A stretch of DNA of 16,299 bases from JAQGMO01 sp050954505 (GTDB lineage: Bacteria > Pseudomonadota > Gammaproteobacteria > Burkholderiales > Burkholderiaceae_D). Below, piece after piece: positions 1 to 10,305 of the stretch. The translations under genes and the position numbers were made by a program. Where the stretch lies: assembly GCA_050954505.1 (NCBI GenBank), contig JBPBPY010000364.1, positions 1 to 16,299 on the forward strand. Direction: 5' to 3'. Position 1 is the stretch's first letter; every line of letters starts with the position of its first letter. A model generated the notes under the pieces. That model ran no database searches and was not told the origin of the DNA. It saw nothing but the letters and a program-made list of their open reading frames with translations.

Positions 1-443
1 ATGTGACGGCAGCGAATGACCACGCCAACCGACAATGGCTGCAGGATTTCCATGAATGACTCCGCTACCTGCATGGTCAGGCGTTCCTGGACCTGCAGCC
101 GTTTGGCGAAACAGTCGACCAGCCGTGTCAGTTTGGACAGGCCGACGATCTTGCCATTCGGGGTATAGCCGACCGTGGCAGTGCCGAAAAAAGGCGCCAG
201 GTGATGTTCGCAGTGGCTGTACACCGGGATGCCACGCACCACGATGAGTTCACTGTATTTCTCGGCGCCGTCCTCGAACACCTTGAGAATCTCGGCAGGA
301 TCTTGCCGGTAGCCGGAAGTCCAGTGTTGCCATGCCTTGGCTACGCGTGCGGGGGTTTCCTGAAGACCCTGTCGGTCAGGGTTTTCACCGAGGTGGCGCA
401 GCATGCGGCGCCAGTCTTCATTGTCGAATTCGTTGTCTTCCAT
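1..443 (-). CDS. folE: GTP cyclohydrolase I, 3' end cut by window
   Basis: Converts GTP to 7,8-dihydroneopterin triphosphate, the first step of tetrahydrofolate (and pterin) synthesis; a cytosolic homomultimeric zinc enzyme. Translating the minus strand from the ATG at 441-443 gives 147 complete codons with no stop before the window edge, so the C-terminus is missing. The family signature HCEHHLAPFFG lies near residues 77-87, with the zinc ligands Cys78 and His81. The third expected zinc ligand is Cys145 in RCRH, only two residues before the edge. The N-terminal segment with NPDRQGLQETPARVAKAW is also typical of FolE. The N-terminus is shorter than in E. coli FolE, as in many beta-proteobacterial forms. 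A consensus TATAAT box about 70 nt upstream of the start suggests its own promoter. The ribosome binding site is weak. The family assignment is firm. Confidence 0.95.
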   Translation of the reverse strand, partial: MEDNEFDNEDWRRMLRHLGENPDRQGLQETPARVAKAWQHWTSGYRQDPAEILKVFEDGAEKYSELIVVRGIPVYSHCEHHLAPFFGTATVGYTPNGKIVGLSKLTRLVDCFAKRLQVQERLTMQVAESFMEILQPLSVGVVIRCRH

Positions 444-514
444 GAACCGCTTTCATCCGTTTCGCGCGCTGCCGGCGAAATTGATGAACCGTTCCCGCTG
501 CAACGCAATCCGTG

Positions 515-543
515 ATTATAGGCGAATCGACAAGCGCGCTCCA
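515..543 (-). promoter_or_regulatory. Candidate sigma-70 promoter of folE
   Basis: On the minus strand a perfect TATAAT -10 box (515-520) follows a 17-bp spacer and a weak -35 box TGGAGC (538-543, 3 of 6 matches). Initiation would fall near 508, leaving a leader of about 65 nt before the folE ATG. The -10 box is convincing and the -35 box is not. The tandem repeat at 649-711 lies about 105-170 bp upstream of the -35. Confidence 0.55.
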
Positions 544-648
544 GAAGCCAGCGCCCCGGGTTGCGGGCAACTGGCTGTCAGGCGCTGGGCAGTGCAGCAA
601 CGCATGGAGGCTGCGATGGCGCAGTGGCGCGGTAACCCAGTCGCCAAC

Positions 649-711
649 TGGTGCAGTGATGGAGTGGTGCAGTGTGGATTGGTGCACTCATGAAATGGTG
701 CAGTCGCGCTG
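649..711. repeat. Degenerate 16-bp tandem repeat, four copies of TGGTGCA
   Basis: TGGTGCA starts at 649, 665, 680 and 696, a spacing of 16, 15 and 16 bp. Three copies extend to TGGTGCAGT, and the text between shares an ATGGA-like pattern. A weaker relative, TGGCGCAGT, starts at 617, exactly two periods earlier. All copies point the same way, so this is not a dyad operator. The period is about one and a half helical turns. It lies upstream of the folE promoter and downstream of the transporter gene. Confidence 0.7.
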
Positions 712-759
712 TACCGTTAAAACGGCGTTGCCAGAAAGCGCCTGTGGTCAGCGCCGCTC

Positions 760-1647
760 TTACACCACTGACGGTTTTCTGAGGGCGGCAATTTCATTGA
801 GTGCCAGCGCTGCCACCACCACTGCCCCGCCCATCAGCGTGGCCTGGGCCGGCACTTCACCGGCACCCAGCCAGGTCCAGAATGGACCGAGCAGCACCTC
901 GAGCAAACCCAGCAGGGAAATGGCCGGCGCCGACAAGGTCTTGGCTGCTGCGACCACCATCATGCACGGCAAGGCCAGCTGGAACATGCCCAGCAGCGCC
1001 AGTATGATGATGTCGTGCAGCGAGGCCTGCATCGGCCAGGCACAGGGAATCATCAGCAGCGTCGACAGCACCGCGCCGATCAGCACCGAGGGCATCAGAT
1101 CGACATGCTGGCCGGCGCGGTTGAGCAGCACATAATTGGTTGCCGTGGTGAGGGGCACCGCAAACGCTACCAGCAGGGCCGGTATCGACAAGCCGCCAGC
1201 CAGCGACAGGCTGCCGGTAAACATCCACAGCATGCCGACACCGGCCACCGCGATTGCCAGCCAGGTGCGTGGCGCAATGCGCTGGCTGAGGAAGGTCCAG
1301 GCCAGCAAGGCGGTAAGCAGAGGCGACAGGCTCGACACGATGAGTACGTTGGCCACCGTGGTCATGGTCAATGCCAGCATGTAGCAGATGAACATCGAGG
1401 CCCACATCAGGCCCGACACCAGGCCGAGCCGGCCGCCGGCAAATACCGAGTGCGCCATGGCGCGCGTACCCTGGCGCCAGGCCAGCACGGCAATGAGGAA
1501 CAGGGCGGCGAACAGGCTGCGCCAGAAACTGATTTCAAAGCCGCGCGCAGCTTCCAGGTGGCGGGTAACCACCCCGGCAAAACTCCACAGGGAGGCGGCC
1601 CCCATCATGAGCAATACCGCGCGGCGATGGGAATGATTTGTTGACAT
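760..1647 (-). CDS. EamA/DMT-superfamily transporter
   Basis: Inner-membrane permease of the drug/metabolite transporter superfamily; the substrate cannot be told from sequence. The 295-residue product is highly hydrophobic, with about ten predicted membrane segments arranged as two EamA repeats, the usual length and layout for the family. The first repeat opens with a helix containing GAASLWSFAGVVTRHL, and a conserved-looking SFWRSLFAALFLI segment follows. I chose the ATG at 1645-1647. A TTG three codons upstream (1654-1656) is possible, but neither start has a strong ribosome binding site. It reads towards folE, yet folE seems to have its own promoter, so I infer no functional link. A possible promoter (TAAAAT) lies just upstream. 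Confidence 0.88.
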   Translation of the reverse strand: MSTNHSHRRAVLLMMGAASLWSFAGVVTRHLEAARGFEISFWRSLFAALFLIAVLAWRQGTRAMAHSVFAGGRLGLVSGLMWASMFICYMLALTMTTVANVLIVSSLSPLLTALLAWTFLSQRIAPRTWLAIAVAGVGMLWMFTGSLSLAGGLSIPALLVAFAVPLTTATNYVLLNRAGQHVDLMPSVLIGAVLSTLLMIPCAWPMQASLHDIIILALLGMFQLALPCMMVVAAAKTLSAPAISLLGLLEVLLGPFWTWLGAGEVPAQATLMGGAVVVAALALNEIAALRKPSVV

Positions 1648-1679
1648 GGCGGGCAAAGCCGAAAAGTTGCACTGAGGAT

Positions 1680-1685
1680 ATTTTA
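1680..1685 (-). promoter_or_regulatory. Possible -10 box upstream of the transporter gene
   Basis: TAAAAT on the minus strand matches the sigma-70 -10 consensus at 5 of 6 positions and would give a leader of about 25 nt. No acceptable -35 box lies 16-18 bp upstream, where the sequence is GC-rich. Weak evidence. Confidence 0.3.
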
Positions 1686-2013
1686 CCTCCCCGGCGGCAT
1701 CGGCCCTTGCCCTGCTCTGCCGATGTGTTGTTTTTTGTTTCCAATGCGGTGCACAAGATCCTCCCGGGATGTCGCATTGCTGCGATGATCGTCCGTCGTG
1801 AAATTTGCTTGCTCACGCGTTATCGAAAACCCCGGGATGGTTTGAATACCTGGTTTGCTGTCGATGCGGGTCGTCCGTGTGAAAGCGATAACGACACCGG
1901 CGTGACTGCGGGGATTGCGCAGCGGGTGCTCTTGACTTCTGATAAATTGGCATGAGAAGCACCGGCATGGGTAGAGGTGCCGAAGGCCAGGTATCTGAAA
2001 AGCACGGCACACA

Positions 2014-2063
2014 AGCAAAAACGCCCCGCTGCCAGAATGACTGGCAGCGGGGCGTTTCCTTTT
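2014..2063 (-). terminator. Intrinsic terminator of typA
   Basis: A perfect 17-bp inverted repeat (arms 2019-2035 and 2041-2057, 5-nt loop AATGA). On the minus strand it is followed by a TTTTT run and TTGCTTGTG, so it is a good intrinsic terminator about 90 nt beyond the typA stop. On the plus strand it is followed by TTTCCTTTTC, so it may work both ways. Confidence 0.9.
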
Positions 2064-2149
2064 CAGCTTTCAATTCCTTGCCTGCTTGTCACCATCGAAC
2101 CATTGCGGCTGGCAGCGTAGGGAGCAAGACAGGATAGGACAACAGCAAA

Positions 2150-3985
2150 TTACGCTTCGCGCGAAGCCTTCTTGCGCTCATGTTCCTTCAGATAGCGCTT
2201 GCGCAGACGGATGCTCTTCGGCGTGATTTCAACCAGTTCATCATCGTCGATGAATTCAACTGCATACTCGAGCGACATCTGGATTGGCGGCACCAGGCGC
2301 ACTGCTTCATCGGTACCCGATGAACGCACGTTGGTGAGCTGCTTGCCCTTGATCGGGTTGACGATCAAGTCGTTTTCACGCGAGTGAATGCCGATGATCA
2401 TGCCTTCATAGACCGGGTCGTTATGGACCACGAACATGCGGCCGCGGTCCTGCAGCTTCCAGATCGCGTAGGCCACGGCAGCGCCGTCGTCCTGCGAGAT
2501 CAGCACGCCATTGCGGCGGCCACCGAGGTCGCCGGTCTTCGAGGCATCCACAGGTGCGTATTCATCGAACACATGGCTCATCAAGCCGGTGCCGCGCGTG
2601 AGCGTCATGAATTCACCCTGGAAGCCGATCAGGCCACGGGCCGGGATCTTGTACTCGAGACGCACGCGTCCCTTGCCATCCGGCTGCATGTCCTGCAGGT
2701 CGCCACGGCGGCGGCCGAGTTCTTCCATCACGCCACCCTGGTTGACTTCCTCGACGTCGATCGAGAGTTGTTCGAACGGCTCGTGACGCACGCCATCGAC
2801 CATCTTGTAGACCACGCGCGGACGCGAGACAGCCAGTTCATAGCCTTCGCGGCGCATGGTTTCCAGCAGGATTGTCAGATGCAATTCACCGCGGCCCGAG
2901 ACTTCGAAAATCGTGTCGTCGTCGGTTGGCGCCACGCGCAATGCAACGTTGGCTTTCAATTCGCGTTCCAGGCGGTCACGCAGCTGGCGGCTGGTGACGA
3001 ACTTGCCTTCGCGGCCGGCCAGCGGCGAGCTGTTGACCATGAAGTTCATCGTCAGCGTTGGCTCATCGACGGTCAGCATCGGCAGCGCGTCCGGCGTGTC
3101 CGGTGCGCAGACGGTGGTGCCGATGCCGAGTTCTTCGATACCATTGATCAGCACGATGTCGCCGGCAACCGCTTCTTCGACGATCACGCGTTCCAGGCCC
3201 TTGAAGTTCAGCACCTGGTTGATGCGCGCCTTGCGTGGCGTGCCTTCAGGGCCGTCCATGATGATGACGTCCTGCAGCGCGCGCACGCGGCCACGGGTGA
3301 TGCGGCCAATGCCGATCTTGCCGACATACGAGGAATAATCGAGCGAGGAGATCTGCAGCTGCAGCGGACCGTCGGCATCGTCGTCGCGCACCGGCACGTT
3401 CTTGAGCACGGCATCGAACAGCGGCTTCATGTCGCCGCCACGGTTTTCCGGATCCAGGCTGGCATAGCCATTGAGTGCCGAAGCGAACACGACCGGGAAG
3501 TCGAGCTGCTCTTCGGTGGCGCCCAGCTTGTCGAACAATTCGAACGTGGCGTTGATGACCCACTCAGGGCGCGCGCCCGGACGGTCGATCTTGTTGACCA
3601 CGACGATCGGCTTCAGGCCCAGCGCCAGCGCCTTGCGGGTGACGAAGCGGGTTTGCGGCATCGGGCCTTCGACGGCGTCGACCAGCAGCAGCACGCTGTC
3701 GACCATCGACAGCACGCGCTCGACTTCACCACCGAAGTCGGCATGGCCCGGCGTATCGACGATGTTGATGTGCGTGCCTTCATATTCGACGGCGCAGTTC
3801 TTGGACAGAATCGTGATGCCACGTTCCTTTTCAAGATCGTTCGAGTCCATGACGCGCGCATCGACCTGCTGGTTGTCGCGGAAGGTGCCCGACTGACGCA
3901 GCAGCTGGTCAACGAGGGTCGTCTTGCCATGATCGACGTGGGCGATGATGGCGATGTTACGGATGGCGCGTTTTATATTTGACAT
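2150..3985 (-). CDS. typA: Ribosome-associated translational GTPase TypA/BipA
   Basis: TypA/BipA is an EF-G-like GTPase that binds the 70S ribosome and helps 50S assembly and growth under cold or other stress. The 611-residue product matches the family length (about 607 in E. coli). GTPase motifs are in order: AHVDHGKT (15-22), the switch ERGITI (54-59), DTPGHADF (77-84) and NKID (131-134). The EF-G-like domains and the BipA-specific C-terminal region follow, with VEEVNQGGVMEELGRRRGD and KIPARGLIGFQGEF. The frame stays open for 210 codons upstream, but homology begins at MSNIKRAIRNIAIIAHVDHGKT, so the ATG at 3983-3985 is the start. A promoter candidate lies 60-90 nt upstream and a strong terminator follows the gene, so typA is probably a single-gene unit after the truB operon. 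Confidence 0.97.
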   Translation of the reverse strand: MSNIKRAIRNIAIIAHVDHGKTTLVDQLLRQSGTFRDNQQVDARVMDSNDLEKERGITILSKNCAVEYEGTHINIVDTPGHADFGGEVERVLSMVDSVLLLVDAVEGPMPQTRFVTRKALALGLKPIVVVNKIDRPGARPEWVINATFELFDKLGATEEQLDFPVVFASALNGYASLDPENRGGDMKPLFDAVLKNVPVRDDDADGPLQLQISSLDYSSYVGKIGIGRITRGRVRALQDVIIMDGPEGTPRKARINQVLNFKGLERVIVEEAVAGDIVLINGIEELGIGTTVCAPDTPDALPMLTVDEPTLTMNFMVNSSPLAGREGKFVTSRQLRDRLERELKANVALRVAPTDDDTIFEVSGRGELHLTILLETMRREGYELAVSRPRVVYKMVDGVRHEPFEQLSIDVEEVNQGGVMEELGRRRGDLQDMQPDGKGRVRLEYKIPARGLIGFQGEFMTLTRGTGLMSHVFDEYAPVDASKTGDLGGRRNGVLISQDDGAAVAYAIWKLQDRGRMFVVHNDPVYEGMIIGIHSRENDLIVNPIKGKQLTNVRSSGTDEAVRLVPPIQMSLEYAVEFIDDDELVEITPKSIRLRKRYLKEHERKKASREA

Positions 3986-4046
3986 GATCTTGTAGGGAAC
4001 TGGTAAGTTGCTCAGAAAAAAGCAAGCACGACTCGGGAAACCGGAG

Positions 4047-4077
4047 AGTATAGCATGCTGCGTTGCAGGAAATTCAA
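4047..4077 (-). promoter_or_regulatory. Candidate typA promoter (extended -10)
   Basis: On the minus strand TGC-TATACT (4047-4055) forms an extended -10 element with 5 of 6 matches. A TTGAAT box (4072-4077) lies 19 bp upstream, slightly too far, but an extended -10 tolerates a weak or misplaced -35. The predicted leader is about 55 nt. Confidence 0.6.
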
Positions 4078-4204
4078 AAAGCGCTGGCATTTCAATGGGT
4101 TGCTGGCGCGTATGCGACAAAGCAGTCGGTACTGCCCTGATCCAGTCGTTGACCGAAGAAAGCGGTAATCCAGGAATTCGCAGGGACAAGCCGTGAAGCG
4201 AAAC

Positions 4205-4225
4205 AGGCGGCCAGTGTGGCCGTCT
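4205..4225 (-). terminator. Possible terminator after truB
   Basis: A short hairpin with stem CGGCCA/TGGCCG and a 3-nt loop, extendable to nine pairs with one imperfect pair. It lies about 75 nt beyond the truB stop. On the minus strand the right arm is followed by TGTTTCGCTTC, a poor U-tract. It could be a weak terminator for the nusA operon. Confidence 0.4.
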
Positions 4226-4298
4226 ATTCTTACTTTGCGCTTGCTCACTTTGCCGCACAGGCGCCCGAACAGATTGTTTGCCGCTCTGGCGCAGTTTG

Positions 4299-5324
4299 CT
4301 AAGCCGGCTTTTTTTGCCCGCCATCCAGTTCGCGCCCGGCGACCACCAGCCGTTCAGGACCAAGGACGCCAAACTCCCTGATCTGCGCGGTGCCCAGCAA
4401 CTGGCCATCGCCCGCACGATAGACGCGCACCCTGCCCTCCTCTGCTGGCGCGGCAATGCCTTCCTTGCCCAGCGAAATCCGCTGGCCATTGAGAAAGCGT
4501 GCTGCAACCTCGTCATCGACAGTGACAATCGGAAAACTCGACAGCAGTGCATCGATGGGCGCCAGACGCGCCAGGCGCAAGTCTTCGGCTTCATCAGCGA
4601 TGGCGGCCAAGGCAACGGCGTCGTCGATCACCAGCGTACCGACTGCGGTGCGGCGCAGTGCATTCAGATGCGCGCCGCAACCCAATGCGCGGCCTATGTC
4701 TTCGCCCAGCACGCGGATGTAGGTACCCTTGCTGCAGGTGACACGCAAGGTCAGGTAAGGCGCCATGTAATCGAGCAGGGTCAGTTCATGGATCTGCACC
4801 TGGCGCGCTTCGCGTTCCAGCGTAATGCCGGCGCGCGCATATTCATACAGCGGCTTGCCATCACGCTTGAGGGCCGAGTACATCGGTGGCACCTGTGCGA
4901 TGGGACCGCGAAACTGCGCCAGCACCGCCTCGATCTGCTCCAATGTAAACACCACGTCGCCGGTAATTACCGGCAAACCTTCGGTGTCTCCCGTATCGGT
5001 GCTGATGCCCAGATGAACCACGGTTTCATAGGTCTTGTCGGCATTGAGCAAGTCCTGGGAGAACTTGGTCGCTTCGCCAAAGCATAGCGGCAGCAAGCCC
5101 GTTGCAAAGGGATCGAGGGTACCGGTATGCCCTGCCTTTTCAGCATTGAGCAAGCGCTTGACACGAATCAGCGCGTCATTGCTCGACAGCCCGACCGGTT
5201 TGTCGAGCAGCAGCACGCCATGGACCGGCACCCGTTTGCGGCGCACTGGCCGGGAATTTTCCACCAGCGCATTCGTGCCTGCGCCGGTATCCGGGGCAGG
5301 AGCGGAATCAGGCTTCATCCGCAT
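4299..5324 (-). CDS. truB: tRNA pseudouridine(55) synthase TruB
   Basis: TruB makes pseudouridine 55 in the T-loop of tRNAs and also acts as a tRNA-folding chaperone. The 341-residue product contains the catalytic motif GHTGTLDPFATGLLP with nucleophile Asp71 (Asp48 in E. coli), preceded by GVLLLDKPVGLSS. The C-terminal part fits the accessory PUA-like region. An unusual N-terminal extension of about 33 residues, rich in Pro, Ala and Arg, precedes the conserved fold. The start overlaps the rbfA stop by 17 nt if the ATG at 5322-5324 is used, or 11 nt with the ATG at 5316-5318. Neither has a good ribosome binding site, so translational coupling to rbfA is likely. It is the last gene of the rimP-nusA-infB-rbfA-truB cluster. 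Confidence 0.96.
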   Translation of the reverse strand: MRMKPDSAPAPDTGAGTNALVENSRPVRRKRVPVHGVLLLDKPVGLSSNDALIRVKRLLNAEKAGHTGTLDPFATGLLPLCFGEATKFSQDLLNADKTYETVVHLGISTDTGDTEGLPVITGDVVFTLEQIEAVLAQFRGPIAQVPPMYSALKRDGKPLYEYARAGITLEREARQVQIHELTLLDYMAPYLTLRVTCSKGTYIRVLGEDIGRALGCGAHLNALRRTAVGTLVIDDAVALAAIADEAEDLRLARLAPIDALLSSFPIVTVDDEVAARFLNGQRISLGKEGIAAPAEEGRVRVYRAGDGQLLGTAQIREFGVLGPERLVVAGRELDGGQKKPA

Positions 5325-5697
5325 CGACTGCGCGCGTTGCGTTGGCCTGGTCGATCAGCTTGCTCAATTCCATGCCGCGCGCGGTCGACGTGTCATGCAC
5401 GAAGTGCAGCTCGGGCAAGGTGTGAATCGTCAGGCGCCGGCCGAGCTGGCCACGAATGAAACCGGATGCGCTGGTCAAGCCGCCCACGGTGTTGGCGATG
5501 GCTTCCTTGCTGTCGCTGAGCATGGTGAAGAACACCTTGGCGTGAGCATAATCAGGCGTGATCTGCACCTCGGTGATGGTGATCATGCCTACGCGCGGAT
5601 CCTTGAGTTCGAACGAAACGATTTCGGCCAGATCGCGCTGGATCTGGTCGGCCACGCGCAGACCGCGCGTCGGCATGGTTTTACTGTGTTTTGCCAT
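5308..5697 (-). CDS. rbfA: 30S ribosome-binding factor A
   Basis: RbfA binds the 30S subunit near helix 1 of 16S rRNA and helps its late maturation, notably in the cold. The product is 129 residues with the single KH-like fold of the family: RVADQIQRDLAEIV near the N-terminus, then VQITPDYAHAKVFFTML and the C-terminal LPELHFVHDTSTARGMEL. The ATG at 5695-5697 is supported by a GGAG box 9 nt upstream. The gene sits between infB and truB as in many proteobacteria. A strong intrinsic terminator ends almost at its ribosome binding site, so expression should depend on read-through from infB. Confidence 0.96.
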   Translation of the reverse strand: MAKHSKTMPTRGLRVADQIQRDLAEIVSFELKDPRVGMITITEVQITPDYAHAKVFFTMLSDSKEAIANTVGGLTSASGFIRGQLGRRLTIHTLPELHFVHDTSTARGMELSKLIDQANATRAVDADEA

Positions 5698-5706
5698 GAT
5701 GACTTA

Positions 5707-5710
5707 CTCC
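5707..5710 (-). promoter_or_regulatory. rbfA ribosome binding site
   Basis: GGAG, 9 nt upstream of the rbfA ATG and directly after the U-rich tail of the terminator hairpin at 5712-5767. The closeness means hairpin, U-tract and ribosome binding site share one short leader. Confidence 0.7.
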
Positions 5711-5711
5711 G

Positions 5712-5767
5712 CAAATAAAAAATGAACGGGCGTGGTGGCGGCGAAAATTCCGCCGCGACCACGCCCG
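5712..5767 (-). terminator. Strong intrinsic terminator between infB and rbfA
   Basis: Arms 5727-5743 and 5751-5767 are complementary over 17 bp with one mismatch (10 pairs, one mismatch, 6 pairs) around a 7-nt loop. On the minus strand the stem is followed by TTCATTTTTTATTTG, a proper U-tract; the plus-strand side has none. It therefore points along the operon, about 30 nt after the infB stop. No room is left for a promoter between it and rbfA. Confidence 0.85.
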
Positions 5768-5799
5768 CTCCGCTCCCTGGCCTGGGCCGTGGGAAACCC

Positions 5800-8658
<2,859 letters not shown>

Positions 8659-8713
8659 TCAGTCCTCTTTTCTATGTAACGCGTTCGGATACTACCGTGT
8701 CGATCCCGCTGCA

Positions 8714-8735
8714 TGAGCGCGCCTTCGAGCGCTCA
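8714..8735 (-). other. Hairpin in the nusA-infB spacer
   Basis: A perfect 7-bp stem (TGAGCGC/GCGCTCA) with an 8-nt loop in the 87-nt spacer between nusA and infB. No U-tract follows on the minus strand, so it is not an intrinsic terminator. It may be an RNA processing or stability element, or chance. Confidence 0.4.
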
Positions 8736-8745
8736 CCGAGTGCAC

Positions 8746-10305
8746 CTACTTTGCAGCAGCAAGACTCCAGACTTTCGCCTGCAATGCCTTGGCACGATCG
8801 TCGTACTTGGCATCGACCTGTCGCATCTCGTCATCGGTCACATCTTTAAATTCATTGTCAATCAAATGCCGTGCGCGGTCGGCCGACAGAGCCAAAATGG
8901 CGCCGAATTCATCATATGCAAGCGCACTGAAGGCTTCGAGCGTCTTCACGCCTGCCAGGCCGAGCTTGCCGGCGATGACCCGGTCCATGCCTTCGAAATT
9001 GGCCAGGGCATCGTCCATGCCTTCAAGGCCTTCTTCGGAAGCGATGGCTTCGGTCACCAGCGCATCGCGGGCACGGTTGCGCAACTCGTTGACGGTGTCT
9101 TCATCGAACGATTCGATTTCCAGCATTTCCGTGATCGGCACATAAGCGATCTCTTCCAGGCTGGCGAATCCTTCGTCGACGAGGATGTCGGCGACTTCCT
9201 GGTCGACGTCGAGCTTCTCCATGAACAGCGCACGCACCGCCGCGGTTTCGGAGGCCGACTTGTCGGCCGATTCCTCGGCCGTCATGATGTTGATCTGCCA
9301 TTGGGTCAGGTCAGCAGCCAGGCGCACGTTCTGGCCGCCACGGCCGATGGCAATGGCCAGGTTTTCTTCGTCGACGACCACATCCATCGCATGCTTTTCT
9401 TCATCGACCATGATCGACGAGACATTTGCCGGCGCCAGGGCACCGATGACGAATTGCGCCGGGTCTTCCGACCACAGCACGATGTCGACACGCTCGCCAC
9501 CGAGCTCGCCGGTGACAGCCTGCACACGCGAGCCGCGCATGCCGACGCAGGTGCCGATCGGGTCGATGCGCTTGTCGGCGGTAAACACGGCGATCTTGGC
9601 GCGTACGCCAGGGTCGCGCGCTGCCGACTTGATCAGCAGCAGGCCTTGCTCGATCTCCGGCACTTCGAGTTCGAACAACTTCATGATGAATTCCGGCGCG
9701 GTGCGCGAGAGGATCACTTGCGGTCCACGCGCATTGCGTTCGATCTTCAGGATATAGGCCCGCACGCGGTCGCCGATACGCAGGTTTTCCTTCGGGATCA
9801 TCTGGTCGCGCGGCAGGCGCGCTTCGATTTTGCCCGATTCGACGATGGCGTCACCGCGCTCCATGCGCTTGATGGTGCCGGTGACAAGCGAGTCGCCACG
9901 TTCCAGGAAGTCGGTCAGGATCTGTTCACGCTCGGCGTCGCGGATGCGCTGCAGGACGACCTGCTTGGTGTCCTGCGCAAAGCGGCGGCCGAACTCGACC
10001 GATTCGATCGGCTCTTCGATGTGGTCGTCCACATCGATATCCTCGATCTGCTCCTTGGCTTCGAAATGCAGGATTTCCTGGTCCGGAAGCTGGAGGCCGG
10101 CTTCGTCGGGAACCACGTGCCAGCGGCGGAACGATTCAAATTCGCCGGTCTCGCGATCGATGGTCACGCGGATGTCCACGTCGCCCTCGTAGCGTTTCTT
10201 GGTGGCCTGGCCGAGCGCATGCTCGAGGGCGCCAAAGACGACGTCCTTGTCCACATTCTTTTCGCGCGCTAACGCATCGACTAATAATAAAACTTCGCGG
10301 CTCAT
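8746..10305 (-). CDS. nusA: Transcription termination/antitermination factor NusA
   Basis: NusA binds RNA polymerase and nascent RNA, promotes pausing and intrinsic termination, and takes part in antitermination complexes at rRNA operons. The product is 519 residues (495 in E. coli). An N-terminal RNAP-binding domain (about 1-130) is followed by an S1 domain with LVTGTIKRMERGDAIVESG. Two KH domains follow, with the motifs GMRGSRVQAV and AIGRGGQNVRLA, and then two C-terminal acidic AR repeats, as in gamma- and beta-proteobacteria. The ATG at 10303-10305 overlaps the rimP stop in an ATGA arrangement and has an AGGAG box (10315-10319) 9 nt upstream inside rimP. Terminators in the operon leader and after infB are plausible targets for its own action; this is inference. 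Confidence 0.98.
   Translation of the reverse strand: MSREVLLLVDALAREKNVDKDVVFGALEHALGQATKKRYEGDVDIRVTIDRETGEFESFRRWHVVPDEAGLQLPDQEILHFEAKEQIEDIDVDDHIEEPIESVEFGRRFAQDTKQVVLQRIRDAEREQILTDFLERGDSLVTGTIKRMERGDAIVESGKIEARLPRDQMIPKENLRIGDRVRAYILKIERNARGPQVILSRTAPEFIMKLFELEVPEIEQGLLLIKSAARDPGVRAKIAVFTADKRIDPIGTCVGMRGSRVQAVTGELGGERVDIVLWSEDPAQFVIGALAPANVSSIMVDEEKHAMDVVVDEENLAIAIGRGGQNVRLAADLTQWQINIMTAEESADKSASETAAVRALFMEKLDVDQEVADILVDEGFASLEEIAYVPITEMLEIESFDEDTVNELRNRARDALVTEAIASEEGLEGMDDALANFEGMDRVIAGKLGLAGVKTLEAFSALAYDEFGAILALSADRARHLIDNEFKDVTDDEMRQVDAKYDDRAKALQAKVWSLAAAK

Larger units (their letters stand above)
444..759. other. Intergenic region between the EamA gene and folE
   Basis: 316 bp without a convincing gene. 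It holds the folE promoter candidate (515-543), a 16-bp-period direct repeat (649-711) and a short AT-centred palindrome, CCGTTTTAACGG, just after the transporter stop (around 714-727). That palindrome lacks a clear T-tract, so I do not call it a terminator. Short open frames here lack ribosome binding sites and resemble nothing I know. Confidence 0.6.
1648..2149. other. Intergenic region between typA and the EamA gene
   Basis: About 500 bp. The part nearest typA contains a strong terminator hairpin (2014-2063) and the part nearest the transporter contains a possible -10 box. Between about 1690 and 2010 I see no RNA gene, repeat or convincing ORF. The open frames that cross it on either strand begin with TTG, lack ribosome binding sites, and encode nothing I recognise. 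Confidence 0.55.
3986..4298. other. Intergenic region between truB and typA
   Basis: 313 bp holding a possible truB terminator (4205-4225) and the typA promoter candidate (4047-4077). The typA reading frame runs open through most of it, but this looks like chance extension: it has no similarity to TypA and no recognisable domain. Confidence 0.6.

Noticed and set aside
649..702. Reading the TGGTGCA array as a classical NtrC site
   Set aside because: NtrC sites are inverted dyads; here all half-sites are direct, and the nearby promoter looks sigma-70, not sigma-54.
1638..2018. Open frames of 105 and 111 codons on opposite strands in the typA-EamA gap
   Set aside because: Both begin with TTG, have no ribosome binding site and overlap each other; no recognisable product.
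2384..3982. A 532-codon plus-strand open frame opposite typA
   Set aside because: Antisense shadow of typA from codon bias; the composition (many His, Asp, Val) is typical of such shadows.
3986..4615. A 210-codon in-frame extension upstream of typA
   Set aside because: It passes through the intergenic region and the typA promoter candidate into truB antisense, and TypA homology begins exactly at MSNIK.
8713..10272. A 519-codon open frame on the plus strand opposite nusA, the same length as nusA
   Set aside because: It mirrors nusA exactly antisense and has no ribosome binding site or recognisable domain; biased third-position GC in nusA keeps the opposite strand free of stops.
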